A stretch of 64,000 bases of DNA, taken from NCBI GenBank assembly GCA_026873275.1, contig JANTUC010000010.1:186001-250000 (forward strand). Direction: 5' to 3'. Below the pieces are notes generated by a model. That model saw only the letters and a list, made by a program, of their open reading frames with translations. It had not been told where the DNA came from and ran no database searches. The stretch's first letter is position 1. Every line of letters starts with the position of its first letter. The DNA comes from Pseudopithomyces maydicus. Taxonomy: Eukaryota; Ascomycota; Dothideomycetes; Pleosporales; Didymosphaeriaceae. Shown here one piece after another: positions 1-10,743 of the stretch. A program made the translations under genes and the position numbers.

Positions 1-1
1 A

Positions 2-1162
2 TGCACCCCGGCCGTCGACAACGAGCCATTGGAATGCGGTTTCTCTAACAATCTCGCCGGACTTTGTGCCTTCTGTGCAACCAGCTCCCAGAACTCGACC
101 GATTCATGCTGCGTAAACTCTGACGTCGAGTCGCGCTGTGTCGGTGTCCAATTGCCTACTACCACTACGATGCCGCCCCTTTTCACCACCACTACCACTG
201 CCGCGCCTACGGGATCGACTACGGGCGCAGGAGCTGGGGGCGCCAGTTCGGGGTTGTCTGGAGGAGCCATCGCAGGCATTGTCGTCGGTTCTCTTCTTGG
301 CGCGGCTCTTCTCCTTGGACTCATCATTGCTAGCTGCATCTTCGCCCGGAAGCGTCAACAGAGTCAACAGAATAGCATACTCAATACCCCATCGCCTACC
401 CGCCAAATGCCTGTTAGACCATCGATGACATACGGAGGGGACGGTCACTCGCCCCCACCCACCATTATACCCGGTGCTCGCGTCGCCCGCATGTCGGCCC
501 TCGAAGGTTCCAGCTCTTCAGGTCGTCAAAGCTCCCACACTGGAGGCTACTCCCACGCGGGAGGTTACCACGACAGACTCGACCCGTACGATTCACCAGA
601 ATCACATCGCGCGTATCTTCGCGCCGCAAATCTACCCAAACGCGAAGGCTCCCTTTCCAGCCATTCTGCGCTGGGTGCACTCAGCCAACACACATCACCA
701 CATTCTGGGTCAGATCCAGACCGAAACCTTTCAAGCCCCGACGGAGTCGCTTCGGGCCAATCTGAGCAGCTTCAATTCTTCAAAGATTATTACTCCCAAG
801 ACGACATACATCCGAATGATACCGTTGCTGTGCTTTGGGCATACCAGCCCCGGGCCAACGATGAGTTCGAGCTAGAGCGAGGAGACATGCTCAAAGTCGT
901 CGGCATCTGGGACGATGGGTGGGCTACGGGTGTGAGACTTACCGAGTCGGCTGAAGAGTGGGAGGCACGAAGAGCAGTCCAGCGCGACTCGGGCGTGAGC
1001 AACGGCCCCCGACGGGAATCGCGCGCCGAAAGCGACAGCGACATCAAAGCGTTCCCATTGGTGTGCGTGTGTATGCCGCAGCATTGGCGAAAGACTATTG
1101 AAGGCGACAGCACGGACACAGGTGGAGGCAGTGGAGGTGACCGATATCCTCCCAGCCCCTAA
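2..1162 (+). CDS. Membrane-anchored SH3-domain protein, 5' end missing
   Basis: The frame is open to the left edge, so the start and any signal peptide lie outside the window. The visible 386 residues begin with a cysteine-rich extracellular stretch (repeated C-x2-C and a CC pair, to about residue 50). A Thr/Ser/Ala-rich stalk follows, then one hydrophobic membrane segment near residues 88-112 (GGAIAGIVVGSLLGAALLLG) closed by a basic stop-transfer (ARKRQQ). A long Ser/Pro-rich cytoplasmic region leads to an SH3 domain at about residues 280-365, with the family marks ALYDY-like AVLWAYQP, EFELERGDMLKV and DDGWATG. The layout matches fungal single-pass sensor or polarity proteins of the Fus1/Sho1 type by architecture only. 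A role in signalling at the plasma membrane is inferred. The stop TAA is at 1160-1162. No frameshift is seen. Confidence 0.75.
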   Translation, partial: CTPAVDNEPLECGFSNNLAGLCAFCATSSQNSTDSCCVNSDVESRCVGVQLPTTTTMPPLFTTTTTAAPTGSTTGAGAGGASSGLSGGAIAGIVVGSLLGAALLLGLIIASCIFARKRQQSQQNSILNTPSPTRQMPVRPSMTYGGDGHSPPPTIIPGARVARMSALEGSSSSGRQSSHTGGYSHAGGYHDRLDPYDSPESHRAYLRAANLPKREGSLSSHSALGALSQHTSPHSGSDPDRNLSSPDGVASGQSEQLQFFKDYYSQDDIHPNDTVAVLWAYQPRANDEFELERGDMLKVVGIWDDGWATGVRLTESAEEWEARRAVQRDSGVSNGPRRESRAESDSDIKAFPLVCVCMPQHWRKTIEGDSTDTGGGSGGDRYPPSP

Positions 1163-3620
1163 TACCTGTTTCGTAGCTTGTTGACAGACATAGTTGTGTC
1201 GTCAGCTTCAGTGTCTCCGACGCCACTCGTCGAGCTCATTTCAGTGGAGCCGCTTTCTTCTCGGCCATCCATACCACTTAAACCACAACCTCAAAGCGCC
1301 GCGTCATGTCCAAGGACCCCTCTTACGCGTCTAATTTCGTCCGGCTCGAGCACGCTGGTCAATTCGCCACCCAGAATTTAATGCGATACGATGATGGATT
1401 CCGATTTGGACCCGATTTCCGATTTTCGATTTCCGATTTCCGATTTCATACCTGAGGCTTCTTGATACCCGTTACGGATCGCATTCCCATTGGGGACTTC
1501 GCATTGCATCTCTCTTCCAGCACGCTTTCACGGCATGGCATCCGATGGGATCTCGAAACGTAATCATAATACCTCCGAAACAATACCTCACCTCCGACGT
1601 TAACGACCTCTTTGTTTTTTTCCTCTCTTTCCCTGCTTTTCTCTTTCGTTCCGGAAAATAGAGACGGGGGCGGCGGGCTTCGTTCACTCTTTTGTTCTTG
1701 GCATTCATTGCGCAACACGATCGCTTCTAATCGCTAATGTCGCGACTTTCATCTTAAACACTTGTCCTGTCACGTCCTGTTCCGTCCCGTCCTCCGACTT
1801 GGCTGCCGGCCTGCTTTGCTTGCCTAGGAAGCAAACGTCGACACACAGGGCTATCCACATATCTACATGCATGCATACATACTTGTCTACATACCTACCT
1901 ACCTAACTACCCACCCACCTATATACATACACACATACACACACCACCACCACGCCGGGACCAACACATCTCGCGCGGATCGTCCGTCCAAGCATTCCTG
2001 CGCGTCGAGCGCGTCGCGTCGTGCCGTTCGTTCGTTCGTTCCGTTCCGTTCCGTTTCGTTCTATACCCGAGTTCAAGAGGGAAGAAATGTACACGTTACG
2101 TTATGTTGCGTTATCCCTTTCGATCGTTCTTTTTTTTTCTGAAAATATCTCAATTTTCCGTTCGCTTGCGCCTTTTTCGATATCCTAGACTGCCTGGAGG
2201 CGGGGGGATGGGGATTCGAGAAGGGAAGGGAAGGGAAGGGAAGGAGAGGAGAGGGGGGTTGTTTGGTTACTTACTTTCATCGAGTGAGAGGGGAGGGAGG
2301 GTTGTATTGTATTGTATATAGGATGGTGAGAAGGTGGGAAGGGGAGGGGAGGGGAGGGGATGTGGTGTTGTAGTGTTGTAGTGTAGTGTAGAGTAGGTTA
2401 CAGTAGTAGGGAGAGGTGTCGTATTCAAGTGGATTATACGTATACGTATTCGTCGTGCATATTTGATTGCATTGCGTGGTTTGAAACTGACGTGGGATAC
2501 GTATAGCGCAGCTTATATATATCCCCCTCAGGCACTTCCACTTTGGCGCCCTGACCTGCCATTCAGTATTATATAAATCATACGTATTTTGCCCCCTTCT
2601 CAAGCCCACGATGTTTGTTCTCCGCTGCTCCGAACCCTGCACGTCTATATCTACCTTTAATCTTCTCATCTAAGCCTAGCTATGGAGCCGTGAGCCAGTG
2701 GTCTCGGTGGACAAAAGTAAACGTTTACTACTAGACCTCCTGCTCTGCAAAAGAAATTCAAATTTCGTATCAAGATCTATATTTTAGATTGCGTGCTAGG
2801 AATAGGTCATCCTATGGGTCGTGTGTTTGGACACCCCGCCTTGGAGGTCTCGTTTTGATCACATGATCGGTCGCATCAGGTGCAGGTAACTCAGGTGCCC
2901 GATCCACTAATTGGATCGATCTTTAAATTGTTTATTTCCCCAGTTGATGTAGTACAGTAAGTGACAACAACGCGTTACCCGAGTCTATGTTATCACGTTC
3001 AATAACACGACATCCAGGCATTTGTGCGGAAAAAAGCCATTTCAACGACCATGTACCTAGGTATGTATCAATTGAACTCCTTTATAAGCGCCCAAAATAT
3101 TTGACTTGTTAGTAGCCATATTACTCGGTGGTAGTACGGTTGACTTTGCCCGAAGTATCTAGGTACTATAAACACACCCACGCCCAACCCCACAATAGCC
3201 CAGCAAAGCCGTTAGTCTAGTTTACCCCAACCCCCCCAACGTACCTACAAACAGTAAGTAGGTAGGCACGCACCACGCACGCCCCACAAATATACATGCG
3301 CGTGCCGGCTTTCCTACGTACAGTAGTTGCCGTGGCGATCATTCGGGTTCCCCTCTTCTGCCGCTGATCAAGCCTACGTACACGGCACAACCGTCGCTGT
3401 TAGCTATGTTACATACTGTAGCCATGTCACTGTAGCGCTGCTATGCTCTTTCCGATCCATCACATTACATCATAGGAAGGAAAGCGCTAGGACCATGGGG
3501 GGCAATGGGGAAAGAGCGCGTTTGGCGTTATATATCGTGAGCTTTGTTGCCGTGACCGCACTGCTGCTCGCCAATGTTCTTCCACTTTCCGAGATCGGCA
3601 CCGTGAACAGAGCTCCAAGA
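1163..3620. other. Long intergenic region rich in simple repeats
   Basis: I see no gene here. It holds several microsatellites: imperfect ATTTCCG repeats (about 1403-1447), ATAC/ACCT repeats (about 1868-1945), GTTCC repeats (2028-2060), GGGAA repeats (about 2218-2248) and GGGGA repeats (about 2340-2360). The palindrome TACCTAGGTA is at 3054-3063. Short ORFs here are low complexity and were not accepted. The right part should contain the promoter and 5' UTR of the beta-mannosidase. Confidence 0.6.
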
Positions 3621-6600
3621 ATGCTGCGAAGAGGCATTCAAACTGTGCTAGCGACCGCCTCGTTGGCGGGTGTGGTGTACGGGCACCAGGTGCTGGATTT
3701 GAGCACCGTGGACTGGACGCTTACGAGTCCTAATTTTTCGTACATTTCGGTGCCGGGGAAGGTGCCTTCGCAGGTGCATCTTGATCTGCAGGCTGCGCAG
3801 GTATGTGGTGATTTGCGATTGGGGAGCATGTGCTGACTTGGGAGGAAAGGTTATCGGCGACCCGCTGTATGCGTTGAACGAGTTCAATTTGAGGTGGATC
3901 GCGTTTTCGAATTGGACGTATACGTCGGCTCCGCTGGACTCACTGTGGGACTCTACATAGCTCCCCCATCACATGGGGTGTGACCGCTGACGAGCACAGG
4001 CACAACAATGCTAGCTCTACCTGGCTGGTATTCAACGGCCTCGATACGTTCGCCAGTATCGAGTTCTGCGGCCACCACGTTGCAGCGACCAACAACCAAT
4101 TCCGCCAGTACTACTTTGACGTCTCCGAGCTCCTGGCGTCTTGCGATAGTCCGGTTCTGAGCGTGCATTTCGGGAGTGCGCCCATCATCGCGAATGCCAC
4201 GCGGGAGATTCCTGACCAGTACACATGGCCGTTTGGCGTCCAGCAATTGTTTGAGTTTCCGAACCGTGAGTATATCCGCAAGGAGCAGAGTGATTTTGGG
4301 TGGGATTGGGGTCCGGCTTTTGCGCCGTGCGGCATCTGGCAGCCGGCGTATGTCGTTCAACTTCCGCCACAGGATGTCTATGTTCGGAATACCCTCGTGG
4401 ATATCTACCGAGAGGGGCAACACAATTTCTTCCCGCCGGATCAGACCAAGGACTGGGTTTTGAATGCGAGTATTGATTATCTGGGGTCGTTACCGTCTGG
4501 GGCGGCTGTGGGATATACGATTTCTAATGTGGAAGGCGACGCACTGCAAAGTGGGAGGCTTTCAGATGTTACTTCCGAGGATGGCCGAATCACAGGTAGT
4601 GCGCCCGTACCTGATGGTTCTATGGAGCTATGGTGGCCCGTAGGCTATGGGAAACAGCAACTTTACAATCTGACACTGAACGTCGTCGATACCCGCAATA
4701 CGACCATCGTCACCGTAACAAAACGCATCGGTTTCCGCACTATTTTCAATAACCAGACGCCTGTTTCACAAGAGCAAATAGACCGAGGCGTAGCCCCGGG
4801 CAATAATTGGCATTTCGAGATCAATGGGAAGGAACTGTATGCAAAAGGCTCCAATTTCATTCCTCCGGATCCGTTCTGGCCGACTGTGACGGAGTCCCGC
4901 CTACGAGTGCTCTTCGACAGCGTCATCGACGGCAACCAAAACATGCTACGCGTCTGGGCATCGGGTGCGTACTCCCCAGACTTCCTGTACGATCTCGCCG
5001 ACGAAATGGGCATCCTACTCTGGAGCGAATTCGAGTTCGGATGCGCGCTATACCCCGTCGGCGAGGAATTTCTCGAAAACGTCGCGCATGAGGTGGAGTA
5101 CCAGGTGCGGCGCGTGAACCACCACCCCTCGTTGACGTACTGGGCTGGGGGCAACGAGCTGGAGAACTTGGAGTTGCCGCTGGCGAGTCGGGCGGCGCCG
5201 AGAGACTTTCCGAGATACCTGGCGGAGTATGAGACGCTTTTCCTCGATACGATTGTTCCCATTGTGCTGGGGAACACGAGGAGTATCTCGTATTCGCCGT
5301 CTAGTACGACGAATGGGTGGTTGAGTTTGGATTTTGAGAAGGCGCAGCCGATTACGCAGCGGTATGAGAATGTTACCGAGGGGGCGATATATGGGAACAC
5401 AGGTATGTGGTATATGTCCTCTTATTGACTCTATCGACATGGAAACAGCGTGGTATATTTCGAAGCCGTGCCTGCCGCTCTTCGTACCCCAATTCCCTTC
5501 CTATGCACTTCTAAAACATCCACTACCTCCATCACGTATCAAGGCTAACCTCTCCTAGACTTCTACAACTACAACTCCACTCAACTAGACAACCTCTCCC
5601 GCTACCCTGTCGGTCGCTTTGCCAACGAATTCGGCTACCACTCCATGCCCTCACTCCAAACTTGGTCCCAAGCCGTCCCCCTTGAGGATCTAACATTCAA
5701 CTCCACCACCGTCGCCCTCCGCAACCACCACCCCCCGGCTGGCGGCATGTCAACCTCTAACCTCCTCAACGCCTCTATCGGCCAAGGGCAAATGACGCTC
5801 GCGGCCCAGCAATGGTACCCCGTCCCCAACAAGACGGATTCCCTAGCCAACTTCTCCGCCTGGTGCCACACGACACAGCTGTTCCAGGCAGAATTTTACA
5901 AAAGCCAGATCGAGTTTTATCGTAGGGGCAGCGCGTTGCCGGAGCGTCAGTTGGGGAGCTTGTACTGGCAGTTGGAGGACCAGTGGCAGGCACCTACGTG
6001 GGCGAGCATCGAGTACGACGGGAGGTGGAAGGTGGTGCACTACGTTGCGAAGGACATATACTCGCCCGTCATCATCTCTGCGTTTCGAAACGTTACCAAT
6101 GAAGATATGGAGATTTGGGTCATCTCCGACCTGTGGGATGGAATTTCCGCAACTGTTAACCTGACGTGGGTTGACTGGGAGGGAAATCCGCTCAACGTGA
6201 GCATGGAAGCTCCACACGATATCCATGTCGGCGCAATCAACGGCACGAAAATCATATCTACAAACCTTGATATCGCACTCGCTGGTATCAACCCAGCCAA
6301 CGCCCTCCTCCGCATGCACGTCGAAGCGCAGGGCTCCCTGCCCAATTCCAATGCATCCCAAACGTTCACGCACACAAACTGGTTTCACCCTGCACCTCTT
6401 TCTCGTGCGGACCTCGTCGATCCGGGTCTCGAGCTGAGGACGGTCGACGACAAGTTCGTGGTCAAGGCCACGGAGGGCGTGGCGGCTTTCGTGTGGATCG
6501 ATTACCCGAGCGGGGTGGTGGTGAGCTTTGAGGATAATGGGTTTTGGCTGGGGGCTGGGGAGGAGAGGGAGGTCGGGGTCAAGGTTAAGAGTGGGGGGAG

Positions 6601-6669
6601 GGAGGCGAGTGGAGGGAGGGGGTGACGGTGAGGAGTTTGTGGAATAATACGGTGGGGGAGGGGTACTGA
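3621..6669 (+). CDS. mndA: Secreted beta-mannosidase, glycoside hydrolase family 2
   Basis: It removes terminal beta-1,4-mannose from manno-oligosaccharides outside the cell, in hemicellulose breakdown. Exons: 3621-3800, 3850-3944, 4000-5402, 5559-6669 (introns of 49, 55 and 156 nt, all GT-AG). The chosen ATG gives a clean signal peptide ([21 protein letters not shown]). An upstream in-frame ATG at 3495 would add a second hydrophobic segment and is less likely. Family marks are [19 protein letters not shown], the acid/base Glu in WAGGNELE (about residue 478) and the nucleophile Glu in [11 protein letters not shown] (about residue 583). Many N-x-S/T sites fit secretion. As written, the frame stops early at 6623-6625. 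The conserved tail [11 protein letters not shown] lies in the next frame and ends at 6669. One G missing from the G6 run at 6593-6598 explains this. The corrected length is 929 residues, normal for the family. Confidence 0.93.
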
Positions 6670-6831
6670 GGAGACACTTGGGTGAGCGGCGTTGGAAGCG
6701 GTGCTCAGCTCAGCTCTAGAACTACATTTCCCGAAGTTAAGTGTATGTACATGTACAACATCGTACCCTATGCATCCCATCCCATCCCGTCCCATCCCAT
6801 CTATCATACATACCACTTCTCATCCCCTTAT

Positions 6832-8721
6832 TTACTCACCCTTCACAACCTTCTCCACCACCCCCTTTACCTCTCCCACCTCCTTACTCACCATCCCCCC
6901 AACATCCAAAACCTCCTCCTTCGCCTTCAACCCGGCCCTCCTCTGATGGAACCCCCCAACATACATCCACCCCGCCACCGCACCCCCAACCGCCATGCCC
7001 CCAAAATGACTCGCATGATCCATACTACTAACCCCCTTCCTCCTCGCCATCAACACCTCCCAAACCACAAACGCCGCAATCAACGACTTGGGCCAAAACG
7101 CCACCTCGGTATCCTTCACAAACGGCACCTTGACGCTCTCCTTATCAGTAAGCAGGCAAAACAGCACAGCAACCGCCCAAATCGCGGCCGACGCCCCAAC
7201 CGAGTGCGCCGTTATGCTGCCCCGCCCCAGATTCGCCCAGTACAAGCTCGCGAGCGTGCCGACGGCGCCGCCCGCAACGTAGGTGCCAAGGAACACGCCG
7301 CGGTCGACGAGCTCGTGCGCGGCGGGCGCCAGGAGCGCCAGCATCATCATGTTGCCGAAGAGGTGCTCGTATTGCACGTGCGAGAAGATGTTGCCCAGGG
7401 CTTGCACCGCGCGCGGGTACCCTGGGACGTGCATGAAGTAGCGGGTTAGGAACGGCCAGAGGGGCCCGATCCGCCAGGCGATGCAGATGAGGGTGTTGGC
7501 TGCGATGAGGGCGGTGAGGGTCGCGGTCGAGGGGTCGAGCGAGGGGAAGAGCCGGTACGAGGGGGACGGGGGGAGTAGTAGTGGGCGAAGGCGTAGGCGG
7601 AGAGGCAGATGGCGAGGACGAAGGCGGTCATGGGGTAGAGGCGTTGGGACTGTGGGGGGAGGGGTTAGTAGGTGGGTGGGATGAGGGAGGAAGGGAAGGG
7701 GAACATACCAGTGTGGTTGCTGACAACATGTCCTCCTCATCCTTGAACTCCGTCTCCGACTTCTTCTGGTACTTCTCCAGCATTTCCTTCCTCCGACTAA
7801 CCTGCTCGCGCCCAAACACATCGACATATGTGTCTTGTCCCGGCTTCATAAGCTGGGTCCCCCGCGGCGTCCTTACCCATTCCCCCGTCGCCAGCATCTT
7901 CTCCTCCTCCACCGCCTTGGCCTCCTTCTCCTCCGCCTTCCGCGTCACCTCCTCCAACCGCTTCCTCCGCTCCTCCTCAATCTTCAGCTCAAACTGCGAC
8001 TTGCCCGCGCGCAGGATGCCAAACTGCTGCCTCTCCTCCGCCTCCTCCTGCGCCGCGCGCTCCGCCGCCTCCTTCTTCTGCTGGTCTCTAAACGCCCGCG
8101 CGGGGTCCTTGTACTTGCTGTCGTTCTCCGGGTCCGCCAGCCACAGCTCGTACGCGATGCGGTTTGCCTCCTTTTCCGCCCACGCCTCTGCGGCGCGCGC
8201 CTCGTCGATGGGGAACCGGTCGCGCAGCCAGTCGAGGGCCTTGATGGCCTGCGCGCGATTCACATTGTATCTGCCGCCGAGGTTGTCGACGCCGTAGTCG
8301 GCGAGGGAGCCCGATGTGCGGCGGTGGTGCAGCACGCGGAGGACGTTGTTGCCATCGTGGGGGGAGACCCTTCCGCCGAAGATGTGCCGTATTTCGCTGT
8401 CAGAGACTTGTCCGCCGGGGAGGTGTCCGATCTGCACGGTTCGTTTCCGCTGCGGGAGACCTTGCTGGGGGGAATGATATCTTGGTGTGTCAATGTGGGA
8501 CCGTTGACTTTTGCGGGAGCGCGGGGGCTCGTAGAGAACGCGCGAAGGACGCGGGACGGGGTCGAAGATTTGAGCTGGGAGAGGATGGGAGACGGGGAGG
8601 AGAGGGCGAAGCATGACGGCCTGGCGGCGTGCTGTCGGCGGGCGAAGGCGGAGGTTGCGATGGTCCACTGGCTGGCGACGCGCGAGGCGGGCCGCAGGGC
8701 CAGGGGAATGGCGTTGCTCAT
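6832..8721 (-). CDS. Mitochondrial-type rhomboid intramembrane protease
   Basis: A multi-pass serine protease that cuts membrane segments of client proteins. The targeting suggests the mitochondrial inner membrane. Exons on the minus strand: 8721-7709 and 7649-6832. The N-terminus is Arg/Ser/Ala-rich without acids (RPASRVASQWTIATSAFARR), like a mitochondrial presequence. A soluble, charged coiled region of about 250 residues follows, then the rhomboid core: FSHVQYEHLFGNMM, the Ser in HSVGASAAIWA and the His in DHASHFGGMA. Two frameshifts break the gene as given, both at runs of six: G6 at 8467-8472 (after THQDIIPP) and G6 at 7568-7573 (between HYYSP and PSYRLFPSL). Adding one base to each makes both exons whole numbers of codons and gives 610 residues. 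The orthologue could be Pcp1/Rbd1 or a related fungal paralogue, so no symbol is assigned. Confidence 0.88.
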
Positions 8722-8894
8722 GGCAGTCGCAACGAGGGACTGGGCTCGGGAGGCCTTAATGTGTATAGCAAGGGGCCATGGACGGGCAAATGGGCACTCG
8801 GAGACTCGATGGACGCCATGAGATTGATCGTCTTTCTAAAAGTTCGGCCGGAAGTGAGCTCGGGCCAGCCAGGTGCTGCTGGGTCGTTCACAGC

Positions 8895-9281
8895 TCAGCT
8901 CCCCCAACCCACATTACATACATACATACACACTATGTACATTGACCCCCCGTGGTGTGTATAAACTTGAATCGCCATCGCCAGAAGATCCGCCTCACAT
9001 AAGCCCCCCGCTCCCGTCGCCGCCTTGTTACTCTCCCACGTCCTCCGCCACCACGCGCCCGCCTTCTCCACCGCCCGCGCAACCCCGCGCTTCCCACCCT
9101 TAGACTTTTCCTCCTCTTCCTCCTTCGCCTCCAAACTCTCCTGATACTCCAACCAACTCACCACCTTCTTACTCTCGCGGAAAACCAGCCGCCTCTCCTC
9201 CTTCTCTTCGCCCTCCACCTCCACAACCTCAATCCTCACCCCGCTCAACCCCAACAGCCCCGTCTCCCTCGCCGCCGACAT
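8895..9281 (-). CDS. Possible small hydrophilic protein of unknown function
   Basis: An ORF of 128 residues read from the ATG at 9281. It has a patterned body: a short beta-like start (VRIEVVEVEG), LVFRESKKVVSWLEYQES, an acidic/basic stretch, then AGAWWRRTWESNKAATG and GLCEADLLAMAIQ. The tryptophans and the GLCEADLLA end look like a real conserved core rather than antisense noise. I do not recognise the family. The last 20 or so residues are Cys/Tyr-rich and may be a read-through past a missed intron or frameshift (a G6/C6 run lies near 8945-8950). Against it: the start codon overlaps that of the plus-strand Tma17-like gene, and the ORF continues upstream as its antisense. Treat it as a candidate. 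Confidence 0.4.
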   Translation of the reverse strand: MSAARETGLLGLSGVRIEVVEVEGEEKEERRLVFRESKKVVSWLEYQESLEAKEEEEEKSKGGKRGVARAVEKAGAWWRRTWESNKAATGAGGLCEADLLAMAIQVYTHHGGSMYIVCMYVCNVGWGS

Positions 9282-9758
9282 GTCCTCCTCCTCCCTCCCC
9301 ATCTCCCCGACGCGCTTCGCCGCCGCGCTCTCCTCCCTCTCCACCTCCTCCCTCCACGCCAAAGCCGCCGAGCTCCAAAACTCCATCATCCACCTCCAAA
9401 AATCCAACGCCGAGCTAGAAGAGTACCTCCGCACTGATCCAGACACCGAGCTCTACGCTGCGATCGTCGACAACCGCGAGGTGATAAAGCGGATGGAAGA
9501 GCGGATATTGCTGGTGAAGAGGGAGGTCGCCGAGGTGAGGGGCGCGCCCTGGGTGGATCCCTTGAGCGAGAGGTCGACGGAGGTGTGCGAGCGCTCTGGG
9601 GCCAGCGGGAATGGCAGGAGGACGAATGGTGTCATTGGCGAGGATGGTGATGGGGGGAAAGGCCACAGGCTGGGGAACAGATGAATGGTCCGCGGGATGT
9701 GGGTGGTGGGGAAGTAGCAGAAGCAGAAGCAGAAGCAGAAGAAGGCGTGTTCTTGTGA
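9280..9758 (+). CDS. tma17: Tma17/Adc17-like proteasome assembly chaperone
   Basis: In yeast, Tma17 is a small stress-induced chaperone that helps assemble the Rpt ring of the 19S proteasome cap. This single-exon gene has the family pattern: ALSSLSTSSLHAKAAELQN, SIIHLQKSNAELEEYL, then IVDNREVIKRMEERILLVK followed by REVAEVRGAPW, which form two helices (residues about 10-100). The frame as given stops at about 9684 after a run-on tail (GKGHRLGNR). Restoring one G in the G6 run at 9652-9657 replaces this with an acidic Glu/Ala tail ending EEGVFL and a stop at 9756-9758, giving 159 residues. That tail looks more natural. The assignment rests on pattern similarity to the family and is fairly but not fully secure. 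Confidence 0.7.
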
Positions 9759-10743
9759 GTGAGCAAGGCAATGGTCTGGAGATTGTTGAAGTCCAGTGTC
9801 GCTGCTTGCTTGCTCTCTGGGAAAGGGTTCCAGCCCTGCATTTATACATCCATCCCTTCTGCAGGAGGGCGCGCCCGCAGATCTGCGCCATGTACCATCG
9901 GACTATTACCAGCATCCCGCGTCCGTCGATCGCCCTGTTGAGGTGTCACCAACCATGTAGGCACCACGGCGCGACGTGATAAGCGGAGCACCCTGATCGC
10001 CAAAACCAGTGCAAAGAGCTAAGGATTGGGCATGAGGCTTTGGGGCGCTCATTTGCTGCATTGTCCGTGGGCGCGCAAAAACATGACCGTGTCAAACACC
10101 TTGGTCATGTTTTCGGAAAACCACACCACCCCGCACGGGTGACACCGATGCGACGTCTGGACCACGACATACTGGGATGACTGGCATTTTGGGGTAGGGT
10201 TAGGGTTTTGAGGGGGAGGTGGATTGGTTGGGCGGCTTGGGTTGCGGTTTGAAGAGTGTGTTCAGGGGCAAGGATGCGACGTACAATCTCGTGGAGAAAC
10301 AAATGCAAATCGCACAATTTTTGGCAGAACGTGTGCTCATCAATGTCGCGCGATGGCTGCTTTATTCACCAGTGACATTTTTTCTTTTAATTCGTAGCGA
10401 AATATATTCGTAGCAGGTACCCCTTTTGTCACATTCACCCCCGAAAATCTTCCCACGATCACCACGACACTGACCCAGCGTATACCAGCATGTGCGGAGC
10501 AATGTTGTTCATTTATTTGTTTTCAAATTGGCTGGATCGCGCATGGAGAGTACCATTTATCAATGCGTTTTGCGCTGGACGAGGTTGTAGACTTGAATAT
10601 GCATTGTTCATAAACCCAAACTGCGTGATAGAGATGATCTCCCCATCCCCATCTACAGTCCATCTTCTAATTTCCACCTCCACCTTCCAATTCCCAACCT
10701 CCCCTCCTCCAACACACATTCCACCAACCACACACGCACCACC
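9759..10743. other. Intergenic region between convergent genes
   Basis: I see no convincing gene. It should carry the 3' ends of the Tma17-like gene and of Vps11. A telomere-like string GGGTAGGGTTAGGGTT lies at about 10192-10207. Short ORFs on both strands lack recognisable content. Confidence 0.5.
10191..10208 (+). repeat. Interstitial telomere-like repeat (telobox)
   Basis: About two and a half units of TTAGGG, the standard telomere unit of filamentous ascomycetes, in an intergenic position. It is too short to show a past telomere. It could be a binding site for a Tbf1/Tay1-type factor or chance. Confidence 0.5.

Noticed and set aside
7835..8821. 328-residue plus-strand ORF
   Set aside because: It is antisense to the rhomboid gene and Leu/Arg-rich, as expected for the complement of a Glu/Lys-rich coiled region.
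6832..9758. Pseudogenes as the cause of the frameshifts in rhomboid and Tma17
   Set aside because: The breaks are single bases in G6 runs, the reading is otherwise clean, and the same error type appears in essential genes elsewhere in the window.
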